NCBI GenBank assembly: GCA_944387055.1
Contig: CALXDL010000062.1
Coordinates: 1-60,654, forward strand
Length of the DNA: 60,654 bases
Direction: 5' to 3'
Source: an uncultured Oscillospiraceae bacterium
GTDB taxonomy: Bacteria > Bacillota > Clostridia > Oscillospirales > Oscillospiraceae
This document shows positions 41,563 to 50,984 of the stretch, one piece after another. Numbering within the stretch: the first letter of the stretch is position 1; each line of letters opens with the position of its first letter. The translations under genes were made by a program, and so were the position numbers. The notes under the pieces are model-generated. The model was not told the DNA's origin, did no database searches, and saw only the letters and a program-made list of their open reading frames with translations.

Positions 41563-41906
41563 TTTTGGAGGATATGGATGGCGAATCCGCCATATTCTCC
41601 AGAAAGATAGACGTTTTTGATCTTTCCCTCCTCCGTATAGGCGGCTGTATCCATGTTGAATGAAACTCCTTTGCTTTTCAAATCTTCCATGGCGGCCGCC
41701 AGATCTGCCGTCGCCATGGCGATATGACCGTTCGTCCCCAGGAAAGGTCCCTTCATGCACTCAAAATAGGGCCCCGCAAATTCCGATCTGTTTCCATGTC
41801 TAGGTGTCAGATCAAAGAGCTCGCACAGCAGTTGCGCCAACTGGGCCGCCTCTTGCGCAGAGTCATTGTTGATCCCGATATGCGCCAGCTCAAACTTATT
41901 TTCCAT
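41559..41906 (-). CDS. Stand-alone VOC-fold protein
   Basis: 115 aa from the ATG after AAGGAG. A glyoxalase/bleomycin-resistance (VOC) fold: FELAHIGINN, GPYFECMK, TNGHIAMAT, EYGGFAIHIL. It strongly resembles the extra C-terminal domain of clostridial KDPG/KHG aldolases (ENKFELAHIGINN...GGFAVH), but no aldolase is fused here. The role of that domain is unknown; a metal-binding sensor or enzyme partner for one of the aldolases of the cluster is possible. Confidence 0.8.
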   Translation of the reverse strand: MENKFELAHIGINNDSAQEAAQLAQLLCELFDLTPRHGNRSEFAGPYFECMKGPFLGTNGHIAMATADLAAAMEDLKSKGVSFNMDTAAYTEEGKIKNVYLSGEYGGFAIHILQK

Positions 41907-41942
41907 TCTGTTCACACTCCTTCACTCGATCTCTTCCAGATA

Positions 41943-41982
41943 GCAGAGTACCTTTCACCTCAGCGGATGAAAGGTACTCTGC
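41943..41982 (-). terminator. Hairpin between DapA-like and VOC genes
   Basis: GCAGAGTACCTTTCA (41943-41957) pairs perfectly with TGAAAGGTACTCTGC (41968-41982). No U-run on either strand; an mRNA-processing or partial-termination hairpin inside the operon. Confidence 0.55.
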
Positions 41983-42006
41983 GGAAAGGGGGATGCCTTG
42001 TGTCCC

Positions 42007-42903
42007 TTACTTCATACCACGCGCGTGGTCTGCGGCCACGGTCTCTCGGATCTTGGCCACAGCAGCGTCACTCAGGGAACAGAATGGCCGGCGGCAGGGT
42101 CCCACGGGATTGCCTGCGATACGGGCAGCCGTCTTAGTGACAGTGTTGGGGTTGCCGAACTTGAAGCAGTTGCGGATAGGCCGGATGCTGTCTTGGGCTT
42201 TCTTCGCAGCTTCCAGGTCCCCTTGCTGGAAATATCTATAGATAGAGACCATGACCTCTGGATAGATATTGGCCACAGCGGTGATACCGCCGGCGCCTCC
42301 TGCCAGCAGATTCCACAAGATCAGGGCATCATTCCCGGAGAGCACGCTGAACGTCTCCGGATCCGTCAACTCGATATACTGTTTCATGTTGTCGAAGTTG
42401 CCGCTGGAGTCCTTGACGCCCACGATACCGTCCACCTTGCTCAGGCGGGCTACAGTATCCGGAGCGATATTGTTGCCCGTGCGGGCTGGCATATTGTACA
42501 TCACGATGGGCAGATCCACGGCAGCGGCCAGCTCTGCATAGTGAGCGTAGATCTCATCCTGAGAGATGGCTGCGAAATAGGGACTGATGACAGACAACAC
42601 ATCCGCTCCCAGCTCCTTGGCCTTTTTAGAAAGGCGGATCGTATCCGCGGTGCCCGGCATGCCGGTGCCGGCATAGACAGGTACCCGGCCATCCGCCGCC
42701 TTTACAACGGTCTCAATGATCCGCAGCTTTTCCTCTTCTGAGAGGATATATGCCTCGCCGTTCGTGCCCAGACAGAACACTCCGTCTACACCGGCCGCGA
42801 TCTGCCGGTCCACCTGATGTTCGATCTCCTCCATGTTCAAGGATTCATCATCGTTCATAGATGTGACCATGGCGGCGATGATCCCTTTTACCAGTTTGGC
42901 CAT
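42007..42903 (-). CDS. Dihydrodipicolinate synthase-family aldolase
   Basis: 298 aa TIM-barrel of the DapA/NanA superfamily with the complete active site: GTNGE (Thr/Ser proton relay, about 46-50), Tyr in MYNMPART and Schiff-base Lys in GVKDSSG. The fold cleaves or makes C-C bonds next to a pyruvate enamine; family members in sugar-acid clusters split 2-keto-3-deoxy acids to pyruvate and an aldehyde. Clustered with a TRAP importer and PdxA2, so a catabolic lyase is more likely than lysine biosynthesis. A hairpin follows. Confidence 0.88.
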   Translation of the reverse strand: MAKLVKGIIAAMVTSMNDDESLNMEEIEHQVDRQIAAGVDGVFCLGTNGEAYILSEEEKLRIIETVVKAADGRVPVYAGTGMPGTADTIRLSKKAKELGADVLSVISPYFAAISQDEIYAHYAELAAAVDLPIVMYNMPARTGNNIAPDTVARLSKVDGIVGVKDSSGNFDNMKQYIELTDPETFSVLSGNDALILWNLLAGGAGGITAVANIYPEVMVSIYRYFQQGDLEAAKKAQDSIRPIRNCFKFGNPNTVTKTAARIAGNPVGPCRRPFCSLSDAAVAKIRETVAADHARGMK

Positions 42904-42927
42904 AATACCAGTTCCTTTCCTAACAAA

Positions 42928-44940
42928 TCATTCCTCATCCAAATTGACTTCTGAAGTATCCGCCACGATCTTTTGGACCACTTTTGGCTGATCCGCCACG
43001 TTGGCGCGCTCCATCTTCACCTTCCGCGCGGCAAATATCTGCAGCACCACCACCACGGCGCCGATGCTCAGGCCGATGACATCGGTGATAGGCTCAGGGA
43101 TGCAGGTACAGATCCCGCCGGCCAGCAGCAATAGCCTCTGCCACACAGGGATATTGGTCAGCAGGTACCCCGCCACAGCGAATACCAACATGGCAGTCCC
43201 CAGGGCCAGGATCCCCGTGTCATGTACGATGTCCAGAAGGGTCCCCTCCATCAGGATGCCTGGTTCATACACGAAGGCAAACGGCGCGAAGAACGCCACC
43301 GAAGCATAGACCATACCGCGCCAGCCGGTATCCCAGGGCTTTGCATCGGCGATGCCTGCCGCGGTATAGGAAGCGATGCACACAGGGGGCGTGATCTGTG
43401 CGAAAATGCCGAAGTAGAAGATGAACATATTGGCAGCCAGTGTACTGATGCCCAAGCCTTTGAGCGTAGGGATGAACAGCACATACGCCGTCAAGTAGGC
43501 AGCCACCGTGGGCAGCGCCATGCCCAGCAGCATGCAGCCCAGCATGGTGATGATCAGTCCCATCCACATGAGATCCCCGCCCATAGAGGAGATCACAGTG
43601 GAGAGCCGGGTAGCTAAGCCGGAAATGGAGACGATACCAATGATGATGCCGCAGCCGCTGATGGGTTGAGAGGTATTGCTGGAAAGGCGCGTGGCATTGA
43701 GCACCTGCTGGATGATATGGATGGGGCCGTAACGCATCCGGGGGCTAATGACATTGAGGATCAGGATGGCGGCGATGCCATACAGAGCGGAGCGCTGCAG
43801 CGTACAGCCGGCGCCGATGGCGATCACCAGCACCACGATGGGGCTGAGGAGATACAGGCGGGGCAGGATGGGTTCGCACTCCAGCTCCATCTCCACTACC
43901 TCGCCGGCATTGCGGCGTTTCTTTGCCAGCATGTGGACCAGCAGGAAAATAGCTGCATAGTACATCACGGCTGGGATGGCGGCAGCTTTGCAGATGGACA
44001 TATAGGAGATACCCAGCATTTCCGCCATCAGGAACGCGCCCGTACCCATGATGGGAGGCATGATCTGGCCGCCGGTAGAGGCAGCCGCCTCGATGGCACC
44101 GGCTTCCTCAGGCGCATAACCCACTTTCTTCATCATGGGAATGGTCATGACGCCAGTGCCAGCCACATTGGCAGCGGCAGAGCCAGAGATCATTCCCATC
44201 AGGCCGCTGGCCATGACGGCCGCTTTGGCCGGGCCAGAATTATCTTTTGATTTGGTCCCGAACTTGATGCCGATATCGATCAGGACTTGGCCGCCGCCGC
44301 AGGTACCAAACAGCGAGCCAAAGATCATGATCCAGTACATAAAGCCGGAACCGGCACCGGTAGCGGTCCCGTAGATACCTTCGCTGCCCATTATCATCAA
44401 GTCCGTGAATTTGGAGATCGTCATGCCGTCATAGAACAGGATCCCCGGCAGCCATTGGGCTCCCCAGGCGTAGGCGATAAAAATGCCGATGAAAATGGAC
44501 AATGTCAGTCCTACCGTGCGGTAGATCCCCAGCATGATCAAAATAATGAGGGTAATGCACTCGAAGATATCGATGGGGTAGACCGCATCCAGGTAGTTGA
44601 CACGGATCCCCAGCCGGCTGAACTGGCTGAGCGCATACCACACATGGTAGAAGAACGTGATGAATACGAACCAGTCCGATGCGACATCAAATATATGTCC
44701 GGCTTTGCTCTTATGCTTGCCGGGATTCAGCAGCACGCATAAAAGGCCGATGCTGGACACATGGAGCGGCCGGACCAGCATGGGGACCATTGGATTGACA
44801 AAGGTACGGTATATCTGGAAAAGCAGATAGGCCAGCGTGACCCACACCGCAGCGGTCGCCCGCGGATTTTCTTTGATGAGAGTCTCTCTGATCTGCTGCC
44901 CGATGCTCTTTTTTTCCAGAGAAGTCTCGGGTGTACTCAT
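42928..44940 (-). CDS. TRAP transporter, fused 4TM/12TM permease
   Basis: 670 aa, about 16 transmembrane helices. The N-terminal ~160 residues correspond to the small DctQ-type subunit, the rest to the large DctM subunit (GSGFMYWIMIFGSLFGTCGGGQ, SGSAAANVAGTGVMTIPMMKK, GALPTVAAYL-type core). Fused permeases pair with TAXI-family binding proteins, and one lies directly upstream. Uses a Na+ or H+ gradient to import organic acids. Confidence 0.94.
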   Translation of the reverse strand: MSTPETSLEKKSIGQQIRETLIKENPRATAAVWVTLAYLLFQIYRTFVNPMVPMLVRPLHVSSIGLLCVLLNPGKHKSKAGHIFDVASDWFVFITFFYHVWYALSQFSRLGIRVNYLDAVYPIDIFECITLIILIMLGIYRTVGLTLSIFIGIFIAYAWGAQWLPGILFYDGMTISKFTDLMIMGSEGIYGTATGAGSGFMYWIMIFGSLFGTCGGGQVLIDIGIKFGTKSKDNSGPAKAAVMASGLMGMISGSAAANVAGTGVMTIPMMKKVGYAPEEAGAIEAAASTGGQIMPPIMGTGAFLMAEMLGISYMSICKAAAIPAVMYYAAIFLLVHMLAKKRRNAGEVVEMELECEPILPRLYLLSPIVVLVIAIGAGCTLQRSALYGIAAILILNVISPRMRYGPIHIIQQVLNATRLSSNTSQPISGCGIIIGIVSISGLATRLSTVISSMGGDLMWMGLIITMLGCMLLGMALPTVAAYLTAYVLFIPTLKGLGISTLAANMFIFYFGIFAQITPPVCIASYTAAGIADAKPWDTGWRGMVYASVAFFAPFAFVYEPGILMEGTLLDIVHDTGILALGTAMLVFAVAGYLLTNIPVWQRLLLLAGGICTCIPEPITDVIGLSIGAVVVVLQIFAARKVKMERANVADQPKVVQKIVADTSEVNLDEE

Positions 44941-45064
44941 AGGCGTGCTTTCCTTTCAGACAACTCAGTTCAGAAATCATATAAGGGCTGCGTTCTGTTT
45001 TCCTGTTTCGATCGTCGCCTGGGGAGAGGAAGGTCCCCTCCCCAGGAAGACAATCTGGATGGGC

Positions 45065-46144
45065 TTACTTCCCTGTGTAATTGCCATCGGCATCCAACAC
45101 GCCGATGTCCTGGAAATACTGGATGGCGCCGGGATGCATGGGCACAATCATGGCCTCGGTGTCCACCATATCCTCATAGGTCAAGCCACGGTAGCCAGCA
45201 ACATCTTCTGCCAGTATCTCCTTGTTCTCATCCAGGATCTTAGTGATGGCATAGGCCAGTTCATTACTCATATCAGAACTGACGATCTTGGAGGTAGCCT
45301 GGCACACAGAGGGCATCTCCTCCTCCACGCAGCCAAACGTGCCTGCGGGGATGACAGTCTCGCTGTAACCGCGCTCGCACATACCGGCGATCTCCTCCTC
45401 ATTGAGCCCGCTGATCACCATATCGGCGCTCATGCACAGCTCCGTCAAGGAAGAAGAGGCTTCCGTCGTATGGCCGATCATCAGATCCGCCTGTCCGTCC
45501 TGCAGCATATCGCAGCAAGCGCTGCCATCGGTGTAAGTGATGCTACCGCCCCAGCTCTCGATGTCCTCCTGCGTGACGCCGTGGACATCCAGCAGATACA
45601 CCAGGGACACATAGTCAGTGGAACCGACCGGCTCAGCAACGATGCGGCAGGCTTCCTTCTTCTCGATCACGTCCGCCAGCGTGGCGCAGCCTGTCCTCTC
45701 ATAAAAGCTTTCAGTGACGATCTCGGCAACGAAGGCATACTTGACGGTGGCCATCAGAGCACTGACAGAGGAATACGGTTCCCTGCCCTCAAAGCCCACC
45801 GTAGCCGCCATGGCGTTCTGGCCAGTGGCGAAATCGCCCATGCCGGCTTCGATCAGATAGCCCACGCTGGAGCAGCCGCTGGAGATAGTCTCCTGCGTGA
45901 TAGTGGAGCCAGCCGGCAGGTTCTCCTGCAGGACCCTGCCTTCGGAGGCTAGTGTGATGTAGTCATCGCTACCGGCACCCTGGCTCAGCAGCGTGAGTTC
46001 CACAGGCTCTGTCAGGCCAGTATCCGTAGTCTGCGCAGACTCGGAAGGCTCTCCTTCGCCGGTCTCCGGAGTCTCTGTCTCTCCGCAAGCGGACATGCCC
46101 AAGATCATGGCCAGGGTCAAAAGCAAGGCAAACACTTTTTTCAT
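45065..46144 (-). CDS. TAXI-family TRAP solute-binding lipoprotein
   Basis: 359 aa from the second ATG, 8 bases after GGGAG. Signal peptide KKVFALLLTLAMILGMSAC with lipidated Cys, a Glu/Thr-rich linker, then the binding domain with SGCSSVGYLIEAGMGDFATGQN and the TAXI landmark order. Delivers the substrate to the permease. Lies between pdxA2 and the permease in the operon, so import and catabolism are co-expressed. The substrate is presumably a small hydroxy or sugar acid. Confidence 0.92.
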   Translation of the reverse strand: MKKVFALLLTLAMILGMSACGETETPETGEGEPSESAQTTDTGLTEPVELTLLSQGAGSDDYITLASEGRVLQENLPAGSTITQETISSGCSSVGYLIEAGMGDFATGQNAMAATVGFEGREPYSSVSALMATVKYAFVAEIVTESFYERTGCATLADVIEKKEACRIVAEPVGSTDYVSLVYLLDVHGVTQEDIESWGGSITYTDGSACCDMLQDGQADLMIGHTTEASSSLTELCMSADMVISGLNEEEIAGMCERGYSETVIPAGTFGCVEEEMPSVCQATSKIVSSDMSNELAYAITKILDENKEILAEDVAGYRGLTYEDMVDTEAMIVPMHPGAIQYFQDIGVLDADGNYTGK

Positions 46145-46207
46145 TTTCATTTCTCCCTTCGATAATGGTTTATTCTCTCTTCCGGTTTTCCCGGACAAAA
46201 GACTCAT

Positions 46208-47290
46208 CTACAGTCCTTTTTTCGCATTGGCCATGCGGATGCCGTAGTCCATGGCATTGATTAGGCTCAATGCATTGGCGTGACCATCCCCGGCGTGGCC
46301 GAAACCGGTACCATGGTCCACGCTGGCCCGGATAATGGGCAGGCCCAGCGTTATGTTGACGCCTGCCACTGCATCCCAATGTCTCTCCTCTTTGTTGTAT
46401 ACGAAGCCCCGCACCTTCAGCGGGATATGGCCCTGGTCGTGATACATCGCCACCACGATATCGTACCAGCCTCCCAGCGCCTTGGAGAAGACCGTATCCG
46501 GAGGGCTGGGCTTCTTCTCAGGGATGAATATCCCCTCCGCCAGGGCCATGTCGATGGCGGGCTGGATCTCCTCGATCTCCTCTCTACCGAACATGCCGTT
46601 TTCCCCACAGTGGGGATTCAAGCCAGCCACAGCGATCTTGGGGGTCTTGATGCCGATGGCCTTACAGCCAGCATCAGCGATGCGGATCACATCCAGCACC
46701 CGCTCTTTCTTCACTCGGTCGCAGGCCTCCCGCAGGGAGACATGGGTAGAAACATGGACGACACGCAGGTCTTCGTGGGCCAGCATCATGGTGTACTTAG
46801 CGGTATGCGTGTAGTCGGCATATATCTCGGTGTGGCCGGAATAGTGATGGCCGGCCATATTGATGGCCTCTTTGCTCAAGGCATTGGTGATGGTGGCATC
46901 TATCTCGCCGGACATGGCAAGCTCGATCACCTTCACCACATACTGAAAGGCTGCCTCCCCGCCCAAAGCCGTGGCACCTAGTCCGAAGGGCTGGGGGTCC
47001 TCGGGATCGCACGGGATATCCGATGCCCGGATAAGGTCCATGCTGTACACGTCTATGACGCCATACTGATAGGTGGCCTCACTGACAGCGTGGATGGGAC
47101 GGATCTCCACATCGATACCAGAGACCTTCCTTGCCACTCTGGCGGCGTGTTCCATGCAGGAGACATCCCCGATGACTATCGGACGGCAGCGTTCATAGAC
47201 GCTCTTGTCGGCCAGTGCCTTGACCGTGATCTCCGGACCGTTCCCGAAGGGGTCACCCATCGTGATGCCAAGGATCGGTCTATTGTCCAT
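46208..47290 (-). CDS. PdxA2-type 4-phospho-sugar-acid dehydrogenase
   Basis: 360 aa, NAD-dependent, metal-requiring oxidative decarboxylase of the PdxA superfamily (GITMGDPFGNGPEI, conserved His in GHHYSGHTE, MYHDQGHIPLK, and TSVDHGT-type closing motif with DHGTGF). In clusters with a DUF1537 kinase it is PdxA2, which converts D-threonate or D-erythronate 4-phosphate to dihydroxyacetone phosphate and CO2 (known from published work). The kinase lies two genes upstream, which supports this over a vitamin B6 role. Confidence 0.88.
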   Translation of the reverse strand: MDNRPILGITMGDPFGNGPEITVKALADKSVYERCRPIVIGDVSCMEHAARVARKVSGIDVEIRPIHAVSEATYQYGVIDVYSMDLIRASDIPCDPEDPQPFGLGATALGGEAAFQYVVKVIELAMSGEIDATITNALSKEAINMAGHHYSGHTEIYADYTHTAKYTMMLAHEDLRVVHVSTHVSLREACDRVKKERVLDVIRIADAGCKAIGIKTPKIAVAGLNPHCGENGMFGREEIEEIQPAIDMALAEGIFIPEKKPSPPDTVFSKALGGWYDIVVAMYHDQGHIPLKVRGFVYNKEERHWDAVAGVNITLGLPIIRASVDHGTGFGHAGDGHANALSLINAMDYGIRMANAKKGL

Positions 47291-47314
47291 TTGTATCCCT
47301 CCTTTGCGGTCCAG

Positions 47315-48478
47315 TCAATGTGGAAGGACTTGTAAATAGATCTGCCTTGCATCTTCTGGGGTGACTTCCCGCATATTGTTCACCAACAGACGGGTCACCT
47401 GCATCCCCGCATCTACCAGAGCATCCAGATCATGGATGGAGACATTGAATTCCGCTAAGCTGGTGGGGATGTCCAGATGTTTTACGATATCGCCCATCCG
47501 CTTTACCACCCAGGCACTCTTTTCTTCTTCGGTAGAACATGTTTTTTCTCCATGCACGACGCGGTCATATGCCGCCGCCAGTTTAGAGCGGATGGCAGGT
47601 TCGTTGAACTTCATCACCGGGACCAGCAACATCGCATTGGAGACGCCGTGGGCGATATGGTATTTGCCGCCCAGGGGATAGCTGAGTGCATGTACCGCCG
47701 TAGTGCCAGAGCAGGTGATCGCAACGCCCGCATAGAACGCCGCGATCTGCATCTGGTTCTTAGCATCCAGTGCATCCGGATCGTCGCAGGCCTTTTCGAT
47801 GTTGTTTAGGATCATATCGAAGGCTTCCAGTGCAAAGGTATCGCTGAAAGGATTGGCTTTATTGCTTGTGAAGCACTCGATCGCGTGTGCCATGGCATCC
47901 ACGCCGGTGGCCGCAGCAATTTTTCTGGGGAGGCCGCGGACCATTTCCGCATCTAAGATCACGTAATCAGGTACCATACTGGGATTGACGATCCCGATCT
48001 TCAGAGCCTTCTCAGGGACCGCCACGATGGCGTTCGGTGTTGCCTCCGATCCAGTTCCTGCGGTGGTGGGGATCAGGCAAGTCCTGACTGTCTTGACTGC
48101 CAAGCCAGGGTCATCCAGAAGATCTTTCACGGTATAATGTTCCGTTGCCAAAAGGCTGGCCAGCTTGGCGGTATCCATGGCACTGCCGCCCCCCACCGCC
48201 ACGATGAGATCCGCTTTTGAAGCTTTGAACTGATCCACCAGCATCTGCACCTGACTATATGTAGGCTCGGGGGGGAGGTCGGAGAGCACCACCGTTTCCA
48301 CTCCCGCTCGCTCCAGCTCTGCCAGGGGCATATCCACCAAGCCGGTGCTCAATATCCCCTCGTCGGTAAAGACCGCTACTTTCTTTGCTCCGGCGGTGAT
48401 CGTTTTGAGGTTCTTCAATGCATCTTTTCCGCTGTAGATGGCACGCGGCATGATCATACTGTACGTTTCCAGAGCCAT
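47315..48478 (-). CDS. Iron-containing alcohol dehydrogenase
   Basis: 387 aa, group III Fe/NAD(P) dehydrogenase. GGGSAMDTAKL (about 97-107) is the NAD loop, TTAGTGSEAT the phosphate region, and the metal ligands come from DAMAHAIE (Asp, His) and ALSYPLGGKYHIAHG. Plausible for reducing an aldehyde (for example, from a DapA-type split) to an alcohol or for oxidising a secondary hydroxyl of the sugar acid. Sits between kinase and pdxA2 with a few bases of spacing. Confidence 0.92.
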   Translation of the reverse strand: MALETYSMIMPRAIYSGKDALKNLKTITAGAKKVAVFTDEGILSTGLVDMPLAELERAGVETVVLSDLPPEPTYSQVQMLVDQFKASKADLIVAVGGGSAMDTAKLASLLATEHYTVKDLLDDPGLAVKTVRTCLIPTTAGTGSEATPNAIVAVPEKALKIGIVNPSMVPDYVILDAEMVRGLPRKIAAATGVDAMAHAIECFTSNKANPFSDTFALEAFDMILNNIEKACDDPDALDAKNQMQIAAFYAGVAITCSGTTAVHALSYPLGGKYHIAHGVSNAMLLVPVMKFNEPAIRSKLAAAYDRVVHGEKTCSTEEEKSAWVVKRMGDIVKHLDIPTSLAEFNVSIHDLDALVDAGMQVTRLLVNNMREVTPEDARQIYLQVLPH

Positions 48479-48484
48479 AGACCG

Positions 48485-49783
48485 TCATCTCCCCTTTTCT
48501 ATCGTTGTTCCATCAGCTGTTTTCCGGCTTTCCTCGCAGAACGCATATCCCTCCTGCAGGATCCCCAGCAGTTCCTTCTCTCCGAAGCCACCAGATTTGG
48601 AAAGCACCTCGTATCGCTTTCCTCGGTATGTCACCAAGGAGAGGACCACTCCGGGATGCAGTTCACATACGGGGGTCAGCTCTGTACAGTCGATCGCCTC
48701 GAGAAAGGCCAAAAGTGTATCGCCCCCGATGATCAAAATGCGGGAATCGGCGCCCTTATCCAGCAGACCTTTTATGATCCGGCCCAGTGAATGAGATATC
48801 CTCTGCCGGATCTCTTCCAGAGTCAGCTCACTGGTCCCTTCCATGATCTGCTCTCCACCGCCTTGTAGAGAGTCGATCATCAGATACTCCGATCGGCAGT
48901 AAGCGTCCCAAAGATCATCCAGCGGATCATCTCCGCTTCGCTGGACCGTTTCAGCGTCCCCCAACAGGGTCTCTGCCGAAATATGGATCCTGCGATACCC
49001 AATGGCCTCGCCGTAATCCAATTGGCTGCAGGAAATAGGATTGACGCTCCCGCACACCACCATCAGTTTGTTTCGGGGCCCATCCTTCTCCTCGGGATCT
49101 GTGCCGCTCAGCTCCAGGCAGACCGGCAAGCTCTCTGCCAGGCCGGAGCAGCCCGCCAACAGATGCAGACGATCCTGGCTGGCCAGGAGCCGTACCTCCT
49201 TTTCCATATCCGCTTTGGATGTACAGTCAAATACGCATATCCCATCCATCTCTCCGAGGGAAATGTCCATGAGCTGTTCTCTGGTCACCACGCGGACTGG
49301 AACTTCACACTGCAGATGGAGAAGATCCGGGACATAGCTCCGTTCCACTGGTTCAAAGGGATCTTGTCCAAAGATGCTCTGGTCCACGGGGACACCATCG
49401 ATATAATGCGTTCCATTTAAGGTGATCCGTCCCATGGCCGGAAGCGCCGGAATGAAGAAAAGTGCTTTTTCTCCGCTGCCATCCAGCGCAGCGCTGAGTT
49501 CAGCTCCGATGTTCCCCCGAAGTGCAGAGTCTGTCTTTTTATAGATGCATCTAATCTTCGCCTGGACCGCCCGGCGCACGATCTTAAAGATCGTATCGTA
49601 CGCCTCTTTCGCTGGCAAGTGCCGTGTTGGCGCGCACAGTACCAGCACCTCTTCCGGCAGATCCTGGTGAAAGTTTATTTCCATATCCGTGACCACTTTT
49701 GTCTTGGCCCCGGCTGTGGAGAACTTGATCCCCGTATCCAGTGCCCCGGTAAAATCATCTGCGATTATCAATATCTTGATCAT
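48485..49783 (-). CDS. Four-carbon acid sugar kinase (DUF1537 / OtnK type)
   Basis: 432 aa. Characteristic N-terminal IIADDFTGALDTGIKFS (about 6-22), YKKTDSALRGNIGAEL, the C-terminal IIGGDTLLAFLEA and SKSGGFGE nucleotide loop. The family phosphorylates the 4-hydroxyl of D-threonate, D-erythronate or 2-oxo-tetronates. With PdxA2 it makes a complete two-step route to dihydroxyacetone phosphate. Start chosen at MIKILIIADDF; ribosome site weak. 250 bp gap to the next upstream gene. Confidence 0.9.
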   Translation of the reverse strand: MIKILIIADDFTGALDTGIKFSTAGAKTKVVTDMEINFHQDLPEEVLVLCAPTRHLPAKEAYDTIFKIVRRAVQAKIRCIYKKTDSALRGNIGAELSAALDGSGEKALFFIPALPAMGRITLNGTHYIDGVPVDQSIFGQDPFEPVERSYVPDLLHLQCEVPVRVVTREQLMDISLGEMDGICVFDCTSKADMEKEVRLLASQDRLHLLAGCSGLAESLPVCLELSGTDPEEKDGPRNKLMVVCGSVNPISCSQLDYGEAIGYRRIHISAETLLGDAETVQRSGDDPLDDLWDAYCRSEYLMIDSLQGGGEQIMEGTSELTLEEIRQRISHSLGRIIKGLLDKGADSRILIIGGDTLLAFLEAIDCTELTPVCELHPGVVLSLVTYRGKRYEVLSKSGGFGEKELLGILQEGYAFCEESRKTADGTTIEKGR

Positions 49784-50029
49784 TGTCTCAAAACCACCCA
49801 ATCCAGAACTTTCAGGCACTCTTCCCTGTCGCTATCCCGTCTGAGGCAACAGCGCGTACGACGGTCTCATAAAGGCGCTCACGAAGGATATCTCTATCCA
49901 TTTTTCAAGGTCCTTGCACGAACCTATCGTCTTCTCAGACCGGGAGTGATATGTGCCCAGGCAGCGCCTCGATCCTTCAATGCGCGGGAGTGCACAGGTG
50001 ATCTTGACCTGCAAAGGCCACCCGCCTTT

Positions 50030-50944
50030 TCAGTCCTTCCAATACTCGTCGAGATGTTCCCGGATCCACAATGCCCGGTCGATCATCTCGTTGGCATAGT
50101 GTTCCTGCACGCTGTCGATCGCATATGGCCCACGGAACTTCGTAGTGCTGTACGATCCCAGGCGTTTGAAATACATCTTATGAAAACTGAGGTTCACGCT
50201 GTCTGATTGCCGAGTAAACGTCAGGATAGGCAGCATGTCGAAGAAAAGGCGCATAGCCGCCTCGCGGCTCTTTTCATGGTAAAGCTGATAAGCATTGACG
50301 AAGAGTTCAAACAGCCCTGAGGGCATCAGCGCATGGATGCCGCGATCATAGGCCTCGATCATCTGATCGCTGCCCCAGGAACCGCTGATGTTGAGCCGCC
50401 CACCGGTAGCCTCTTGGATGGCGGTGTAGTCTGGACCGGGATCCGCTGTTTCGATCTTGATGCAACGAAAGCTCTCGAATTCGTCGAACATGGACTTTAC
50501 GAATGGAGCCCGCAGTTCGTTGTCCTTGGTGTCCTGCAGGCACAAAAACGGCGGGTGCAGCGCGTCTATCGCCGCAACGAATTCCCGATAGCTTTCCTCG
50601 GTCTCAGTCGGAATGAAGAGATTCACACCATCGACGCCCAGATCCAGGTAACGCTTGGCCTGCTCTACGCAGTCCTCTTTGTCCTTGCCTCGGATATTGG
50701 GGATGACGATGCCATGTCCTGCCTCCCGGGTCACATTGACCAACTCACCAGCCATCTGATACCGTTCATCCTGGGTCAGCTGATCGATCTCACTTGCAAA
50801 GCAAGGGGCCAGGAATCCCGTCACTCCCGCCTCCAAAGCCGCTTCTGCCGTACGTCTGAGATCGGTCCAATTGATAGATAAGTCCTCATTGAAGGGGGTA
50901 TTTACCGTAGAAATGATCCCGAACATAGGGTAGAGTTCTTTCAT
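50030..50944 (-). CDS. DapA-superfamily protein with altered active site (copy A)
   Basis: 304 aa, TIM barrel, tandem paralogue of the next gene (MKELYPMFGIISTVNTPF start shared). The GTTGE and YNxPxRT motifs of DapA are replaced (FLAPCFASEID; FLCLQDTKDN), while a Lys at the Schiff-base position may be the one in CIKIETADPGP. Substrate cannot be deduced. RBS AAAGGAG. The altered catalytic triad suggests a different reaction from canonical DHDPS/NAL. Confidence 0.8.
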   Translation of the reverse strand: MKELYPMFGIISTVNTPFNEDLSINWTDLRRTAEAALEAGVTGFLAPCFASEIDQLTQDERYQMAGELVNVTREAGHGIVIPNIRGKDKEDCVEQAKRYLDLGVDGVNLFIPTETEESYREFVAAIDALHPPFLCLQDTKDNELRAPFVKSMFDEFESFRCIKIETADPGPDYTAIQEATGGRLNISGSWGSDQMIEAYDRGIHALMPSGLFELFVNAYQLYHEKSREAAMRLFFDMLPILTFTRQSDSVNLSFHKMYFKRLGSYSTTKFRGPYAIDSVQEHYANEMIDRALWIREHLDEYWKD

Positions 50945-50984
50945 AGGTCTCCTTTTCTGTGGTCCTCTGTGCGTCCGGTGTCCG

